Of a stretch of 64,000 nucleotides of DNA, positions 47,151 through 58,195 are shown piece after piece; the stretch's first letter is position 1; every line of letters begins with the position of its first letter. The translations under genes were made by a program, and so were the position numbers. Below the pieces are notes generated by a model. The model was given only the letters and a program-made list of their open reading frames with translations, was not told the DNA's origin and searched no databases. This stretch comes from Rhizoclosmatium globosum (taxonomy: Eukaryota > Chytridiomycota > Chytridiomycetes > Chytridiales > Chytriomycetaceae). The stretch is from contig MCGO01000187.1 of assembly GCA_002104985.1 (NCBI GenBank), positions 1 through 64,000 of the forward strand, in the 5' to 3' direction.

Positions 47151-48600
47151 TTTTAAGTTTTTCTGATCTGCTTTTAAATTTTTTTCTCTCTCCTCCTGTC
47201 TGCTTTGTTGACATCAAATTCCCCCCTTCATAGAACAACCCACAAGCGTTCTTTGCTGTATATTAAGCCTACATGATCTACTAAGACGTTTGAAGCTGAA
47301 TATGATTGATAAATATTGATACATTGGGTTAAAGAGGTAAGGTATCATTGTTCATTTCAGTGGGTGCTAATCAACACTCTAATCCTCTCTTTTCTCGCAG
47401 TATTGTTGAATGTTTAACTGATAAGAATCTTCAATGTTTATCACAGACAGTGTATATATTGGGAAAAAGTATGCGTCAAGAATTGGTGAGATAGTGTTGA
47501 AACGCGGCCTTGTGTATGTGTCAATTATGTCACAGAATAAGCTTATGTGGATGAAGATTCTTTGCTTGGGAACGAGGGTGTGGTTAAAGAAGGACTCAAA
47601 TGACGAATACATAAACAGGATTGTTGAGTTTAATGTGTTTCTTGACAAGGTTCGACAATGTTTGCAAATTAAATGAAGAATACTGTACATGACATACGAT
47701 AAGACGTGTACTTGGACACTTTATTGTGAGACGAGAGAAAAGAAGCAACAGTTTAAAAGAGGTAAGAGAGGAATAACCAAATACAAGTGAAAGGGTGTGA
47801 GGACAATAACATGAAGGTTGTCGAGGGAGTAAAGCCTTCAATTGAGTAGAAATTGAAGCAATGACAGTGTCTTTGGTATCAACCGTATCCATTGCCAATC
47901 TATTGGCGAAGTCATAAAATGTGGCGACATCCTCATGGAATTTGGAAGCAAATTTGGAGACTCTCGAGAAGCAATAATAGAGATCTTGCCGACTATTACG
48001 ATCGCGTGGATAGGGTTAAGTGACTTGACCCTTTCAATGATTGACCTCTTCTATATATTTGTAAAACACTGAAACGAGACTCCAATGGTAGCTACATTCA
48101 TTTGTGTCATCTGTGTATTCTTGGCTGAGCAACGACCATGAATATGATTGAATCAATAACGGAAACAAAGTGTTTCCTTCAGGGGATTGACTTTGGCACG
48201 AAAGCTAATGAGGAGGCAAGCAGCGTTTAGGTAGTAGAACAGCATTGGACTGATTTCAATCAATGAGTAGACACGATGCTACATTTCAATCCTCAATAAT
48301 TGATGAGTAGTGCGACGAGGCTTTCTGCCTCGTGTTTTCACATTCAAGTACTGAAAATTGGGTTCGTTAATTCATATCTTGTTGACAAAACTTTGCATCA
48401 AATCTGTATAAACCTTTATGGTAAGTCCAACTTCCGCAGCGATGAGCGAGTCTCCCTATGTGCGCATCAAGTAAAACAGCCGCTACATGTTGTTTGATGA
48501 GTTAAAATGGGTTACAGCACAGTTCATTTACAGATAGTCGCCGACGCGCTTTAAATCTCTCTTATTTCTTCTTTTAACATATTCTATAGTTGTCTGAGTC
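47151..48600. other. Weak ORF and a duplicated segment
   Basis: A + strand frame (47,434-47,676) contains KILCLGTRVWLKKDSNDEY, which distantly recalls the C-terminal segment of NSUN2/Trm4 RNA methyltransferases; no catalytic part is present. The segment 47,940-48,060 is a copy of 21,960-22,090 in the same orientation. I see no complete gene. Confidence 0.3.
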
Positions 48601-48619
48601 CGATCGCACTTTTCAGCCT

Positions 48620-49268
48620 CAACGACTGACTGTGTATCTGAAACAAAGAAGAAACCCAAAGATTCAAACTTCCCAAAAACTCTTGTTTACGAAGAAGAAG
48701 TTATTTCGGGTGTGTTTTTACTTAAGCTGCTTTTGTCAATAATATTAACCTCTCTCTCAGAATGTTTTGTTCTACATCTCACAACACCGAGTCTTTTGTC
48801 AGCTTTGCCTACTATTGACTTTGGGGAGAAATCTGCCATCAAACGCCTCAAAGTCTTTTTGGCAACAAATCCGTCATTGGAATCACTTAGTAGAGTTTTG
48901 GAGACGAAGGTCGTGTCGTGGGACATCGGAATTGGAACTTGTAAACCCATTTTGAAATCTCTGAAGTCTTACTTAGACAACGCGAAAATCTTCATCGATG
49001 TTCTACCACTCGTTTCTTTTTATCTGGTCTAAATGCAACGAAAGCTGCCCTTCAATCTTCCAAAATCCACGTATCCATCAACATTATAATTGAAAGTTTG
49101 GCTCTTGACTTTCAATCTCACACCCCTGAGTCTATTGCTGCAATCAGATCTTTGAAAGAGATCTGGGACTTTGTTTTAGGGCCTCAGGAAAGTATGAAGA
49201 GAAAGAGGTCCAACGCAAATGGAATTGTTGCAGGTTTTAAGAAGAGGCGTGTTGCTAAAGACATTTGA
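48620..49268 (+). pseudogene. Possible TND-type (TFIIS-N-like) protein gene with a frameshift
   Basis: An exon ending EEEVIS (near 48,710) joins over a 51-nt GTGTGT...CTCTCAG intron to a frame with FGEKSAIKRLKVFLATNP, SLSRVLETKVV and GIGTCKPILKSLKSYL. The spacing of Leu residues and the IGxxxxxLxxL part recall TFIIS N-terminal domains. Near 49,015-49,025, at a T-rich run, the frame must change once to continue as NATKAALQSSKIHVS and to end in a basic tail (KRKRS, KKRRVAKD) at 49,268. No start exon found. Either a decayed gene or an indel error. The domain call is tentative. Confidence 0.35.
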
Positions 49269-49269
49269 A

Positions 49270-50540
49270 AGATTACTCTCCATAGTTAAGAAAATAAATA
49301 CAATTTGGTTTTGCTTAATTCATCAAACTTGGGGAAATTAAAGGACAAAGATAAGAAATACATTTATTCGTCCAATTCTGCAACTAAACCCGGAGCCACC
49401 ATTTGACGACAAATTTGGAACCATTTTCCACAATCCGTCGATTTAAAATTCACGCGGCAGACTCGCGATTTACAGTGCAAAAGCACATACGAAAGGGTAT
49501 ACCTGTGCTTGATATGACAACGATGTGATAGCTAACTAAGAGCTTCATCACACTGCGGCTATACATCAAGATATAATGGAAAAACAGGTAGTGGGAGAAA
49601 AAGGAACGTTCCCATAGCCCTCGTATTCCGACATACTGGGTTCCACTACATGGGCGCGCGATCAAGCAAAAGTGGTGCAAGTGCGGATCCTCGAGCCAAG
49701 GAAGTGGGATATAAAGATAGGGAGTAGGGACAGCAACTGGCTCAAAACACGTGAGACGACCGATCAACTTCAGAAGAGAGAACGACTGTACTAAGTATGA
49801 TTGAGAAATTAATAAGACAGATAGCTTTCGAAGAAGAATAGCTTACCTTCCAAAGTCCATGGGCATCTTCGACAATTCTTCCAAATGACGTGGACACTCA
49901 GTCGCGCGAAACGAGGTGGGCAAACCTAAAGATCGGTTTAAGTGGATCAAACTGAAGGAGTTACATAAAGGATCCGAGTTGTTTTGTTCAAGACGCCAAA
50001 GAGGCACGACATCTTCCCCAGGCCAGCAGTGTTAACTGTGTGATTTGTTCGGCTAAGTTAGAAAGATAATCAATAAAGTCCTGGAAGGAGTTTATAGGGT
50101 ATGAGGGAAGAGATTCGGGGAAGATAGGGCTGAGTATAGATGTTTTGGGTTGGTAGTTGGTTGTTCGTTCGCAATCTCAGGAAGCTTACAGACGGATAGT
50201 AATGACCATAGAGTCCTGATCTTACCTTTGTGCAAAGATATAATGGGAGTTGACTGTTGCGACAAGAAAACACGGTCATTTTCCGGAGAGATTTTCGTTT
50301 TGCTTCCACATGTTCCAATCGAAACGACAGTAGTTGCAAACAATATGACTCAATATTTATTTTTGACGATAATATTGTATGGGAGTAACAGTTTCAAAAG
50401 GGGCAAGAATCACCTGAGGCATTCGGGATCTGATTACTAAAAATGCCACATCCAATACTCGCCCCACGTCCACTTAAAACACAGCTGAAACTCCAAAACA
50501 CCAAGCGTTATAGCTTGTTCAAGAACATATTGCTCCTAAT
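49270..50540 (-). other. Possible minus-strand exons, unresolved
   Basis: Readings such as PTSFRATECPRHLEELSK (near 49,855-49,920), followed by a GTAAGC...ACTTAG intron, and PLPWLEDPHLHHF (near 49,665-49,710) look coding, but I could not join them in phase. Another open stretch (50,226-50,343) ends in a good GTAAG donor. No domain recognised. I record them as possible exons of one unknown gene, perhaps broken. Confidence 0.25.
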
Positions 50541-50548
50541 TCAACCGC

Positions 50549-50835
50549 CTAGGAACCAATGTAAATGGTTGAACAGGCAACAAACCTGGATGACGTGAAG
50601 CAAGGCCCAAAGGACATGAGGGAGTCCATCATTGACTCCATCATTGACGCGTTTGGGTCGGTGATTACCGCGTTGATTTGATACAAGAGAGAGTATGTCC
50701 CAGAAGAAGTAATTCTGTAACCAACAACTTCAATTTGAGCCTTTTCGAGTTGAAAGAGATTTTCCTCGAGCATTGGTTGTTCTCCGCAGTCAGAAGACGT
50801 TTGTAGCGTTCAAGGAGCGTTGCTAGAATTGATAG
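50549..50835 (-). pseudogene. Diverged fragment related to family R1
   Basis: On the minus strand the stretch CTTGAACGCTACAAACG...CTGACTGCGGAG (near 50,790-50,820) matches the R1 segment at 26,655-26,695 (CTTGAAAGCTATAAAAG...CTGACTGCGGAG). The following frame (LEENLFQLEKAQIEVV) parallels the R1 frame SFSELERLQLSLL. It stays open for about 70 codons. A more distant member of R1, without the rest of the family. Confidence 0.5.
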
Positions 50836-51749
50836 GTTGGTGATTCATTTGATTCATTTGGAAAAAATCAAACTCGACACGCACCGCAAATAACAATACC
50901 GCTATCGCCCCAGTCACCTTCCCAGCGTTAATTGCCCCCAAAATTGGTTAGAAATCTAGCTAGTTTGTTTCATTGTTGGACGACGAGTGAATTGTGACAA
51001 AGCTTTGCAAAGCCATGTCGTTGCGATTTTACGGAAACGGCATGCATTTTCTTCCGCGAATTAATCGTTGAGAGAGCGTGGATTTGTATTATTGGCGTTG
51101 CAGGCGGAGTCGACGTCAACATGGTGGGTTTCGTCGTGAAAAGCCAAAGTCGCGAAGGTCCAACAAAATCGGTTCGCCTGTGCATCCGTGGTGGAGAAAG
51201 AAGCGAACAAAGACGTTGAAGTGATTCCGGCCAAGAGGAGGCGTGGCTATTGAAACAGGAATTGGTCTGAGTATGAGTTGAGTTTTGCCACCTTGTATTT
51301 GGCACTTACACTCAAAAATTGAGAGCCTCCAGACAAATGCATCAAGTGGCAATATACATGGAACAGACAACAACCACCAGCTTCGAAAGAAGTTTAACAT
51401 GCAGGTAGATTGAAACGTTCTACAAAATGAGAGATATTCTCATGTGTACGATATAAGTAAGGAGGCAGTAATTCTGCAAATAACTGATAGTATTTGTGGG
51501 TATTTCTTAAGAACCAGGAGATAGAATCGATGGAAGCAGAAGGTGATTGTAAAGCCATGGATTGAATCCCAGTCTACCCGCCCCGATAATCACAATCTGC
51601 GCTTCACCGAATTCTGTTATTTCTATCATTTAGGGCATAAATTAGTGAAGCCTTGATCCAAAATGGTGCCACAAAGCTTACCTCATCCAAATGACGCAGT
51701 TGCGGTTTCTTTGATATCGTTGCCTCTTCCATATTATCCTGGTTCCTCA
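50836..51749. other. No supported gene
   Basis: Minus-strand frames at 51,116-51,400 and 50,970-51,305 overlap in different frames and carry no recognisable motifs. A GTAAGC...GATAG intron-like segment near 51,620-51,682 could extend the next gene, but the reading stops. Confidence 0.3.
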
Positions 51750-52182
51750 TCATCGTCTCCCCTTCTTTTTATGCCCTCCAAATCTTGATACAATTCCACG
51801 TCCCTCATCCACACCCTCGTCTCTCAACAACGTTTTCAACAAACTACCCACAAAAACACCCCTGAAGCAGTTTCGGTCATATTCTTGATCATAAGCCGGG
51901 TCCACAACTACATTTGCGCCAAAATCGGATCGAAATTCAATCCACCGAACAACAGTTCCGCGAATAACGATTGACAAACGTGTCAATTTGAAGTCAATAC
52001 ATCTGTGATAGTCGGATACTGTTGTTTCGCTGCCGATTCGATAAGCCACCAAAAACTGGTCACAGTCTAAGCCTAAAAGCAATCACATCGGATCGTATCA
52101 TGCATACACGAACGTCATTCTAAAGTACGAATGAGTGCAATGGGCTGGGATTTAACAACGCACCATATTTCAGCTCTGACAT
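51750..52182 (-). CDS. Hypothetical two-exon gene (113 aa)
   Basis: A 19-nt first exon (52,164-52,182, MSELKY) joins in phase over a 91-nt intron (52,073-52,163) to 51,750-52,072. The product alternates charged and beta-like segments (QFLVAYRIGSETTV, LTRLSIVIRGTVVRWIEF), suggesting a small beta-rich domain, and ends in a basic tail (GHKKKGRR). No family recognised. Its start lies in the upstream region shared with CCCH gene A (41,751-41,800), so it is divergent from CCCH copy B. The first exon is short and the intron longer than usual. Confidence 0.5.
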
Positions 52183-52818
52183 GAGTATTTCATTCCACGA
52201 CCAAGCGTTGACCAGAACCACCGAAATCAAGAGCTCCAACAAAGACCCATACTTTCGCGAGGAGTTCAAGATTAAGCGAGTGTAACAGAGGAAACATTGA
52301 GAGGGTTATGAAAATGCGGCAGGAAGATGGTCGAAAGATGGATGACAAGCTGGCTGAATGGTTTTGGGATTGGCTACAATGCAATGTAAGCGCAATTAGG
52401 TAAACAAACAAACAAACCAATGAATACTGTAATAACTGTATACCTTGACTGAATCATAGACGCAGACAGGGAAGATAGGGAAGTTCAACGAAGAGATTGG
52501 CATACCAATAGCCCCGGTCATAAGGATCTTCCTCGCTAGTTAATTGACATTAATTCCCGGTTATTGCATTGGCAACTGTCCATAAGTGGCCGTGGTTTAA
52601 GTTTTAAGGACGGAAACGAACGAAAGAAAAGTCGAGCAACTCAACCAAAAGAACCTCGCCAAGTCTCCAAAGTTGTAACATACCTGCAATCAGAAAGTAC
52701 GGGTTTCCTGAGGTTTGATTGAAGCCGGCTTATCGTCTGCGTGAACTAAACAGTCTCACTCTATCCAAACAGTCTCTCCAACCAAACGAATTCAACCACC
52801 AACGAGCCAGCCAACTAA
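52183..52818. other. Insertion-split upstream region of CCCH copy B
   Basis: 52,176-52,230 and 52,768-52,818 match the two halves of the 100 bases upstream of CCCH gene A; the intervening 540 bp have no counterpart there. Within it I see no terminal repeats or coding signal. Confidence 0.5.
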
Positions 52819-53726
52819 ATGGGACCAAAGGGAAAGCACGCGTGTTATCTCTTCCGCAACTCCGTCTGTAGCTCATGTATTACGAAAACGACCCACGCTT
52901 CGTTGCTCCCGAGCCGCTCAAACCCGCCACAATTGTTCCTCTGAAGAAACCAATCCACTCAAAGAAATTTCCTCGAATCACATCGCTCATACTCGTCAAT
53001 GAATAATCAAATCTCTGCAACTTCTTCGCAAGTCGAAGCACAAACATTCTCAAACGGCGCTCTTTGGCGATGGAAAGACTCTCACACAAGTCGCCTTGGA
53101 TTCGAAGACCTGAATGCATTCTTGAGACAGGCGGAGCTTCACAATCTTGTCACTCTTGGGCAAACAAGGGACACTAAGGAGCTTGTAGTTGTGTTGAATG
53201 TTGATGCTGTTGGAATTGTGGAACGCATAAGTCCTGGATTTGTTATTGTCAGTCATCATGATGGATCTCGATTGGTGATTCCACTTTGCGATGAGAATCT
53301 AAAAGATAAAAGTGATAAGTCTGGTGATGAGGTTGCACGAAACGCGAAACGTGGGCTGAAAGAAAGAGAAACAAAGGCCATGACGAAAGTCATTATTCTT
53401 CAAAAGGAACAGGTAAGACTGTGTTGCTTTCCAAATAGAAGCCATTTTTCTAATTATATTCACAGAATGATAGTCTCATCTTAATTCCTGCGTATGAAAT
53501 ACTTCTCGGCGTTTTTGACCTGAACAACACAAACATGGCAACACGAGAGGAGCTCCAACCGCTGTTATACACTTCAGAAAGCAAGCTCAAAAGAATTTGT
53601 TTCAGTTTCCGTCACTTTGTTCGTCGTGCCGAGCTTCATGGAATCGCAAGAAGACTAGTTCTCACCAATAATACTTACGCGAAGCTACTTATGGAGCCCG
53701 ACGCTGCCAACGTGCTACAAACGTGA
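52819..53726 (+). pseudogene. CCCH zinc-finger gene B, broken at both ends
   Basis: Starts with the family beginning (MGPKGKHACYLFRNSVC), but about 30 nt of the finger are missing and the frame is lost near 52,872. From about 52,999 the family frame is open again (GFEDLNAFLRQAELHNL, LVVVLNVDAVG, HHDGSRLV) to the phase-0 donor at 53,412; intron 53,413-53,465. Exon 2 keeps ILIPAYEILLGVF, PLLYTSESKLK, FRHFVRRAELHGIARRL, then a missing T (ACGTGAAA against ACGTTGAAA in copy A) makes a stop at 53,726. So finger and C-terminus are both damaged. Similarity to A continues to about 54,110. Confidence 0.85.
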
Positions 53727-54109
53727 AAATTAAGTATGGCGATAAGGCTGTCATGCATTCGGAACAGAAGGATTATGAAGAACCGAGGGATGACTGCGAA
53801 AACAAAAGCAAGGACGATAAACAAGTAAATACTGGAAAATCACGTGTATTGATGTACGCTAATATATTATATAGTGGGCCATGGTTTACCCATCTCGTAT
53901 GCATCACATCAACTCAAGCAATAGTCTGACACAAGACCCAAAACAAGGAATCGTTGCGTCTGAATGTGTTTCCAACAGAGACGATGCCGAAATTTCTCGC
54001 CTCGCTTGGAATCTTTGTTCAGTAGTCTTCATTAATAGTGCCTTCCATTCTTTTCATTTTGATATAATGTTCGTCTCAAATAAAATGATTGTTGACTTTA
54101 ATAGTAGCA

Positions 54110-56115
54110 AGAAAATGGACGAAGGAAAGAAGAAGGAAACTCGGACGCCAACACCACCTCGTCCTCGCACAACATCGCTAACACCTTGAGCGATCCACAT
54201 CCAACTAATTCCCCGTTTTTCATTCAGAATTCATTTGAAGATCAGTCTTGGAAAGCTGTAATGACACTTGAGACAAACTACATTCGCTCACACTTAGTAT
54301 CCAAAGCATCGAATCCTTCCCGTCGGAAAGTCCTACAAATCAGATATTAAATCATACCACATTGATCGACTGAAAGAAGACTCGTTGACCAGATCTTGAC
54401 GGAGAATCATTGTCAGCTTCGCTCAGCCACTCACTCAATTACGCTCCAATCCATCCATCAACGCCGAATGCAACATTGAGTACTTTAGTTCGCGTCGTCA
54501 GTCAAAGACTGTGTGCGCGGAATGGCTTTGTTGTTGAACCAAACCCTCTGAAGAAACGATATTCGCGTTTCAGCACCAACGTCACTGAACTGGTTCGATT
54601 TTGAGTGTTATCATCCTGAATGAATGTTTCAGCTTGCGCAGTGTTTTGGCTCGCGATTTTGGGGTTGAATGATTGAATGACGGTTATCGAAGGGCGTCGC
54701 TTGTCGTAATTCAAGGTATGAATCCGGCAGATTTTGTTGTTATAGTCTTGGTGGGATTCGGGTTGCCTAATTAAGTGATTTAGTTTAGACGCTGTTATTT
54801 GCGGAAACAAGCATACCAAAGGTTGTAGCCTGTATAAGCTGCAAGCAATCTGATTTAGACACAGTGTTCAAAATACGTCAGCTGTTGGATTGAGTGGTTT
54901 TTTGCGAATGTACGAAATTTCCGTTCAATTCAGCTTTTTCATGACGTCGCTTGCCTTCCACTACGATGTAAGCGTGTAACTAAACCGCAGTCAGCACTAA
55001 CATAGATTACGTTATTTAATAGTGCTGTCAACAACGAAAAGTGTTGGCTGAGTTGTGGATGCTTCGACGTGGCTCCAATATATTCAAATTTGAATCAATA
55101 ACTCAGGGGAAATATCGCATCGGGCCAACGTGAGCATATTAAGACTGGATCCAATGCAACCTTCATAAAGTAACAATGTACTGCGGCCTTTCTTCATTCT
55201 AACGTTCTTCAATAGAATCAAATGCACTCAATGAGTTGGATTACATGATTGAATTCCATAGCGTAATTGAATGGCACCAAGTTCCCGAGATAGAGTTTAA
55301 GTTTAGAAAGGACTTTTGGAGTTGAAGTTCGAAACTTTGAGATGAGGGACTCAGTCGAAAACATGTTTTTTGATGCATATTATGCAGTTCGTCGACTACG
55401 AAACTATATACCAAGCTCCGGAATTATTACAAGTGAGTCCTTTTTGTTGATGGCACTTTTCTTGTAGTCGTATTGAAGGGTTTGTTAGTCGAGAGATGTA
55501 CTACGGAGTCCGAGGGCCGGGCCATTATTTCCAATTCGATTGATACAATCCCAGTCAATACTCGACCGTGTGAATCTGCATCTCAGCGCTTGACTTAAGT
55601 TGAATCATGCCGATTGGGACTGGCACAGATATCAGTCGAAGCCGCTGCCACCTGAGGTTCGCCGTTGTCTTTCAAAGAAATCAATTGAAACACAGCTCGC
55701 GAGCAACTGCCACCTCTGCATCTTGAGCTGCTTCAACTTCCAGTCTGCCAAATCGGGTTGGAGATAGCCAATACCGGTGGAATGTATGAAAGACAATTGT
55801 CGCATCTCCTTCGAAACTGTTCATCAATCAGTCAGGCCTTAGCGCATGCACATGGAAGTAGTGAGGGATGCCAACGTGACGGAGCAGCACCGAAAATTTG
55901 AAAATGGAGATGTGAAAACCAAAAACCTCTCTGCAACATTCACAAAAACAGTGGATTGATGACTTTAGTGAAAAACCGAAGGTAGGTTTTTCTATCAGTT
56001 TTTTAAATTTTTTCTCAGCCTTTCTCATCTTCCTGGTTGATTTCCATTGTCGACTTTCACAAAACAACCCATTTGTTGACATCCATTTCCCCTTCATGGA
56101 AACAACCCACAAACG
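54110..56115 (+). pseudogene. Family R2 decayed copy
   Basis: Begins with MDEGKKKETRTPTPPRPR, the family's Lys-then-Thr/Pro start, directly after CCCH copy B. The knuckle region near 55,770-55,850 matches 46,930-47,010 and 22,900-22,960, but its cysteines are altered. The stretch 55,960-56,100 (TTTCTCAGCC... and two CAACCCA segments) also matches the family end. Many stops. Confidence 0.5.
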
Positions 56116-56836
56116 TGTGTCCTACTGTTGACATCAACGTGATTCACTGATGCTATTGCAACAGAATATTGGATATAGTTGTGTCAAGGATACAATCGAC
56201 CCCCAGTAATATCACAACCATTCTGGTTTTGTTCACGACATTGACTAAAAATCAAACAATACGCAAAAACATAAACACTCAATCTTCTTGTTGTCAAAAC
56301 ACCATGATCTTTCTATCTCAGTATTCAAACCAACTGGTAAGCTCTATCTGTTCAGCTACAAACTGAAAGTAATTTCTAATTGAGATATTAGGTGTTTAAA
56401 CTGTTGAGACCAGTGTACTAGCTACAATTACCGTCGTGGGACTGTATATTCACTCCCAATCCTTCAATGACTCACTCAACAGTCACTCATTTTAGTTGCT
56501 TTCATAGCCGCAATCGCGTTTACCTTGATTGTAGCTCTAATGAACGTGTTGTTTCCTGAAGCTCAGATGTGGGGACTCTTCCCATTCTCTTCCTAATTTT
56601 GTCTCTGTACGCTCTCAAAATTCCGTTTCTTTTCTCATCAATCGCAATTAAATCTCTCGGTCTAGAACTACATGTTTTCCTTTAACAGTCTATAAGACTG
56701 ACGTTGAATTCATCTCAAGTTACTTCTCGAAAGCAACTATGGAGCAGGCGGTAATACAATAGCCAACTCGGTCCAAACACAATAGTCACCAATGTTTGTA
56801 AAATTCATAATTTAGATATTGTGACCTTATTTATTG
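56116..56836. other. Spacer, no gene seen
   Basis: AT-rich, all frames interrupted; several GT...AG possibilities but no coding blocks between them that I can defend. Confidence 0.4.
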
Positions 56837-57420
56837 TTAGAATGATGGCTCGCGGTTCCACCATGCCTCGACTTGTTCAACCAAGCCAGGCACATAGCCA
56901 CGGTGGTTAAACGCCAGATTAATTTTGGCAAATAAATCCTCTGACTCGTCTTGAAGAAACTTTTGGAACTCCTCGTCACTCATTGGCTGTGGTCCTCCTC
57001 CCCACAAGTTTAGTGCAGAATTCATAGAATTGGCTTCCAAAGGCTCTTCATCAAAACCAATAGCCGCTTCTGGATCACAAATATAATTTCCTGCAATCAC
57101 TTCAGAAGCACTGTTCGGTGAGTCAATGGTAATTACTTGATTGCATGTTAAACGATCAGGTTTTTTTCAATATATAACTTACCGAATGGCTCCTTAATCA
57201 TTCCTGCACTATCTTCTACGTTTATACTCTTCCGGCTGTTTAGAGTGCAGGTACGAACAGCATTCCGCTTAATTATTTTGGTTTTTGGTACTACACTTTG
57301 AAACGTCAGTAAGTTGAATCGTAAAATGATTAAACTTACTTTTGCGGCTTCTTCACTGCAACGCGAATCCCATTCCGTTTTCGGTTTTCTCTGACGACCA
57401 TGTTGTTCTGATGATATCAA
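56837..57420 (-). CDS. Hypothetical acidic small protein, 2 exons (163 aa)
   Basis: Exon 57,183-57,420 joins in phase over a 92-nt intron (57,091-57,182) to 56,837-57,090. A further 72-nt GTAAGT...ATTAAG segment within exon 1 could also be an intron, giving 139 residues. The N-terminus is basic (QRKPKTEW); the C-terminal half is acidic: GFDEEPLEANS, MSDEEFQKFLQDESEDLFAKI, closing with EAWWNREPSF. Acidic helices of this kind occur in transcription and cell-cycle regulators, but I recognise no family. The segment coding LFAKINLAFN has a relative at 59,110-59,165 in the same orientation. Confidence 0.5.
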
Positions 57421-57709
57421 CTTGACTCGGTTAAGATTTGTATGTGTCTATTGATGAAGCCATTAGTCTCAGGACAGTGCAGTATGGGCAGACGGGGCCA
57501 TTACCTTGTTGAGAACAGTTGAAAGAATTGTCTAAAGATCGACAAAAACTTGCTCGGAGACCTTTCAAGTCCATTGTCACGTTTTCTGTGCTAAAGTACT
57601 GGCCTCACATCGACCTCTACCACTGCCAGAAATGACATTTGCATTGCTGCGAACCTCACCCGCTAAGCCAGCTTCCTTACCTCTATTCAAAACTTCTTTC
57701 CTTGCTTTT

Positions 57710-58195
57710 TTCGGATGAGTTGAGACGTTGTCGACGATCTATTGTAAGGTTGTCCAAACAAATTGCTTTGGTCAGGTGTGGCGTTATGGATCGACGGTGA
57801 AGCGGAGCTAGCTCTGTGGATCTGCTCGAGCTCTATCGTCAGGTCGTGGTGAAAATCCTCTTGTAGGCTTCACTGGGCGCGGGATAATAGATAACACTCA
57901 GCATCATCCCTGTTCGTTCATTATATTTTTCTTTATTCTTTGATCTCGTTTTCATTTCTTGTTCTTTGATGAGTTGAGCAGTTGTCGACGATCTATTTCA
58001 AAGGTTGAACAACGTATGTTTTGGTCAGGTATGGCGTTATGGATTGGTGGTGAAGCGGAGCTAGCTCTGTGGATCTGTGCGAGCCCTCTATCGTCACGTC
58101 GTGGTGAAAATCCTCTTGTAGGCTTCACTGGGCGCGGGATAATAGACAACACTCAGCATCATCCCTGTTCGTTCTTTATATTATTAATTTTTATT
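57710..58195. repeat. Tandem duplication of about 250 bp
   Basis: Two copies start at about 57,714 and 57,966 (GATGAGTTGA...GTTGTCGACGATCTATT) and both run to CATCATCCCTGTTCGTTC. They are about 90 percent alike by eye, with the best match in GGTGAAGCGGAGCTAGCTCTG (first 20 bases shared) and in TCGTGGTGAAAATCCTCTTG. The second copy is open in one + frame, the first is not. The conserved blocks, a GAGCTAGCTC palindrome and T-rich ends would fit a small structured RNA as well as a decayed exon; I cannot match it to a known RNA. Confidence 0.75.

Noticed and set aside
47434..47676. NSUN2/Trm4 methyltransferase gene
   Set aside because: Only a short C-terminal-like stretch resembles the family; no catalytic motifs nearby, so I do not call it.
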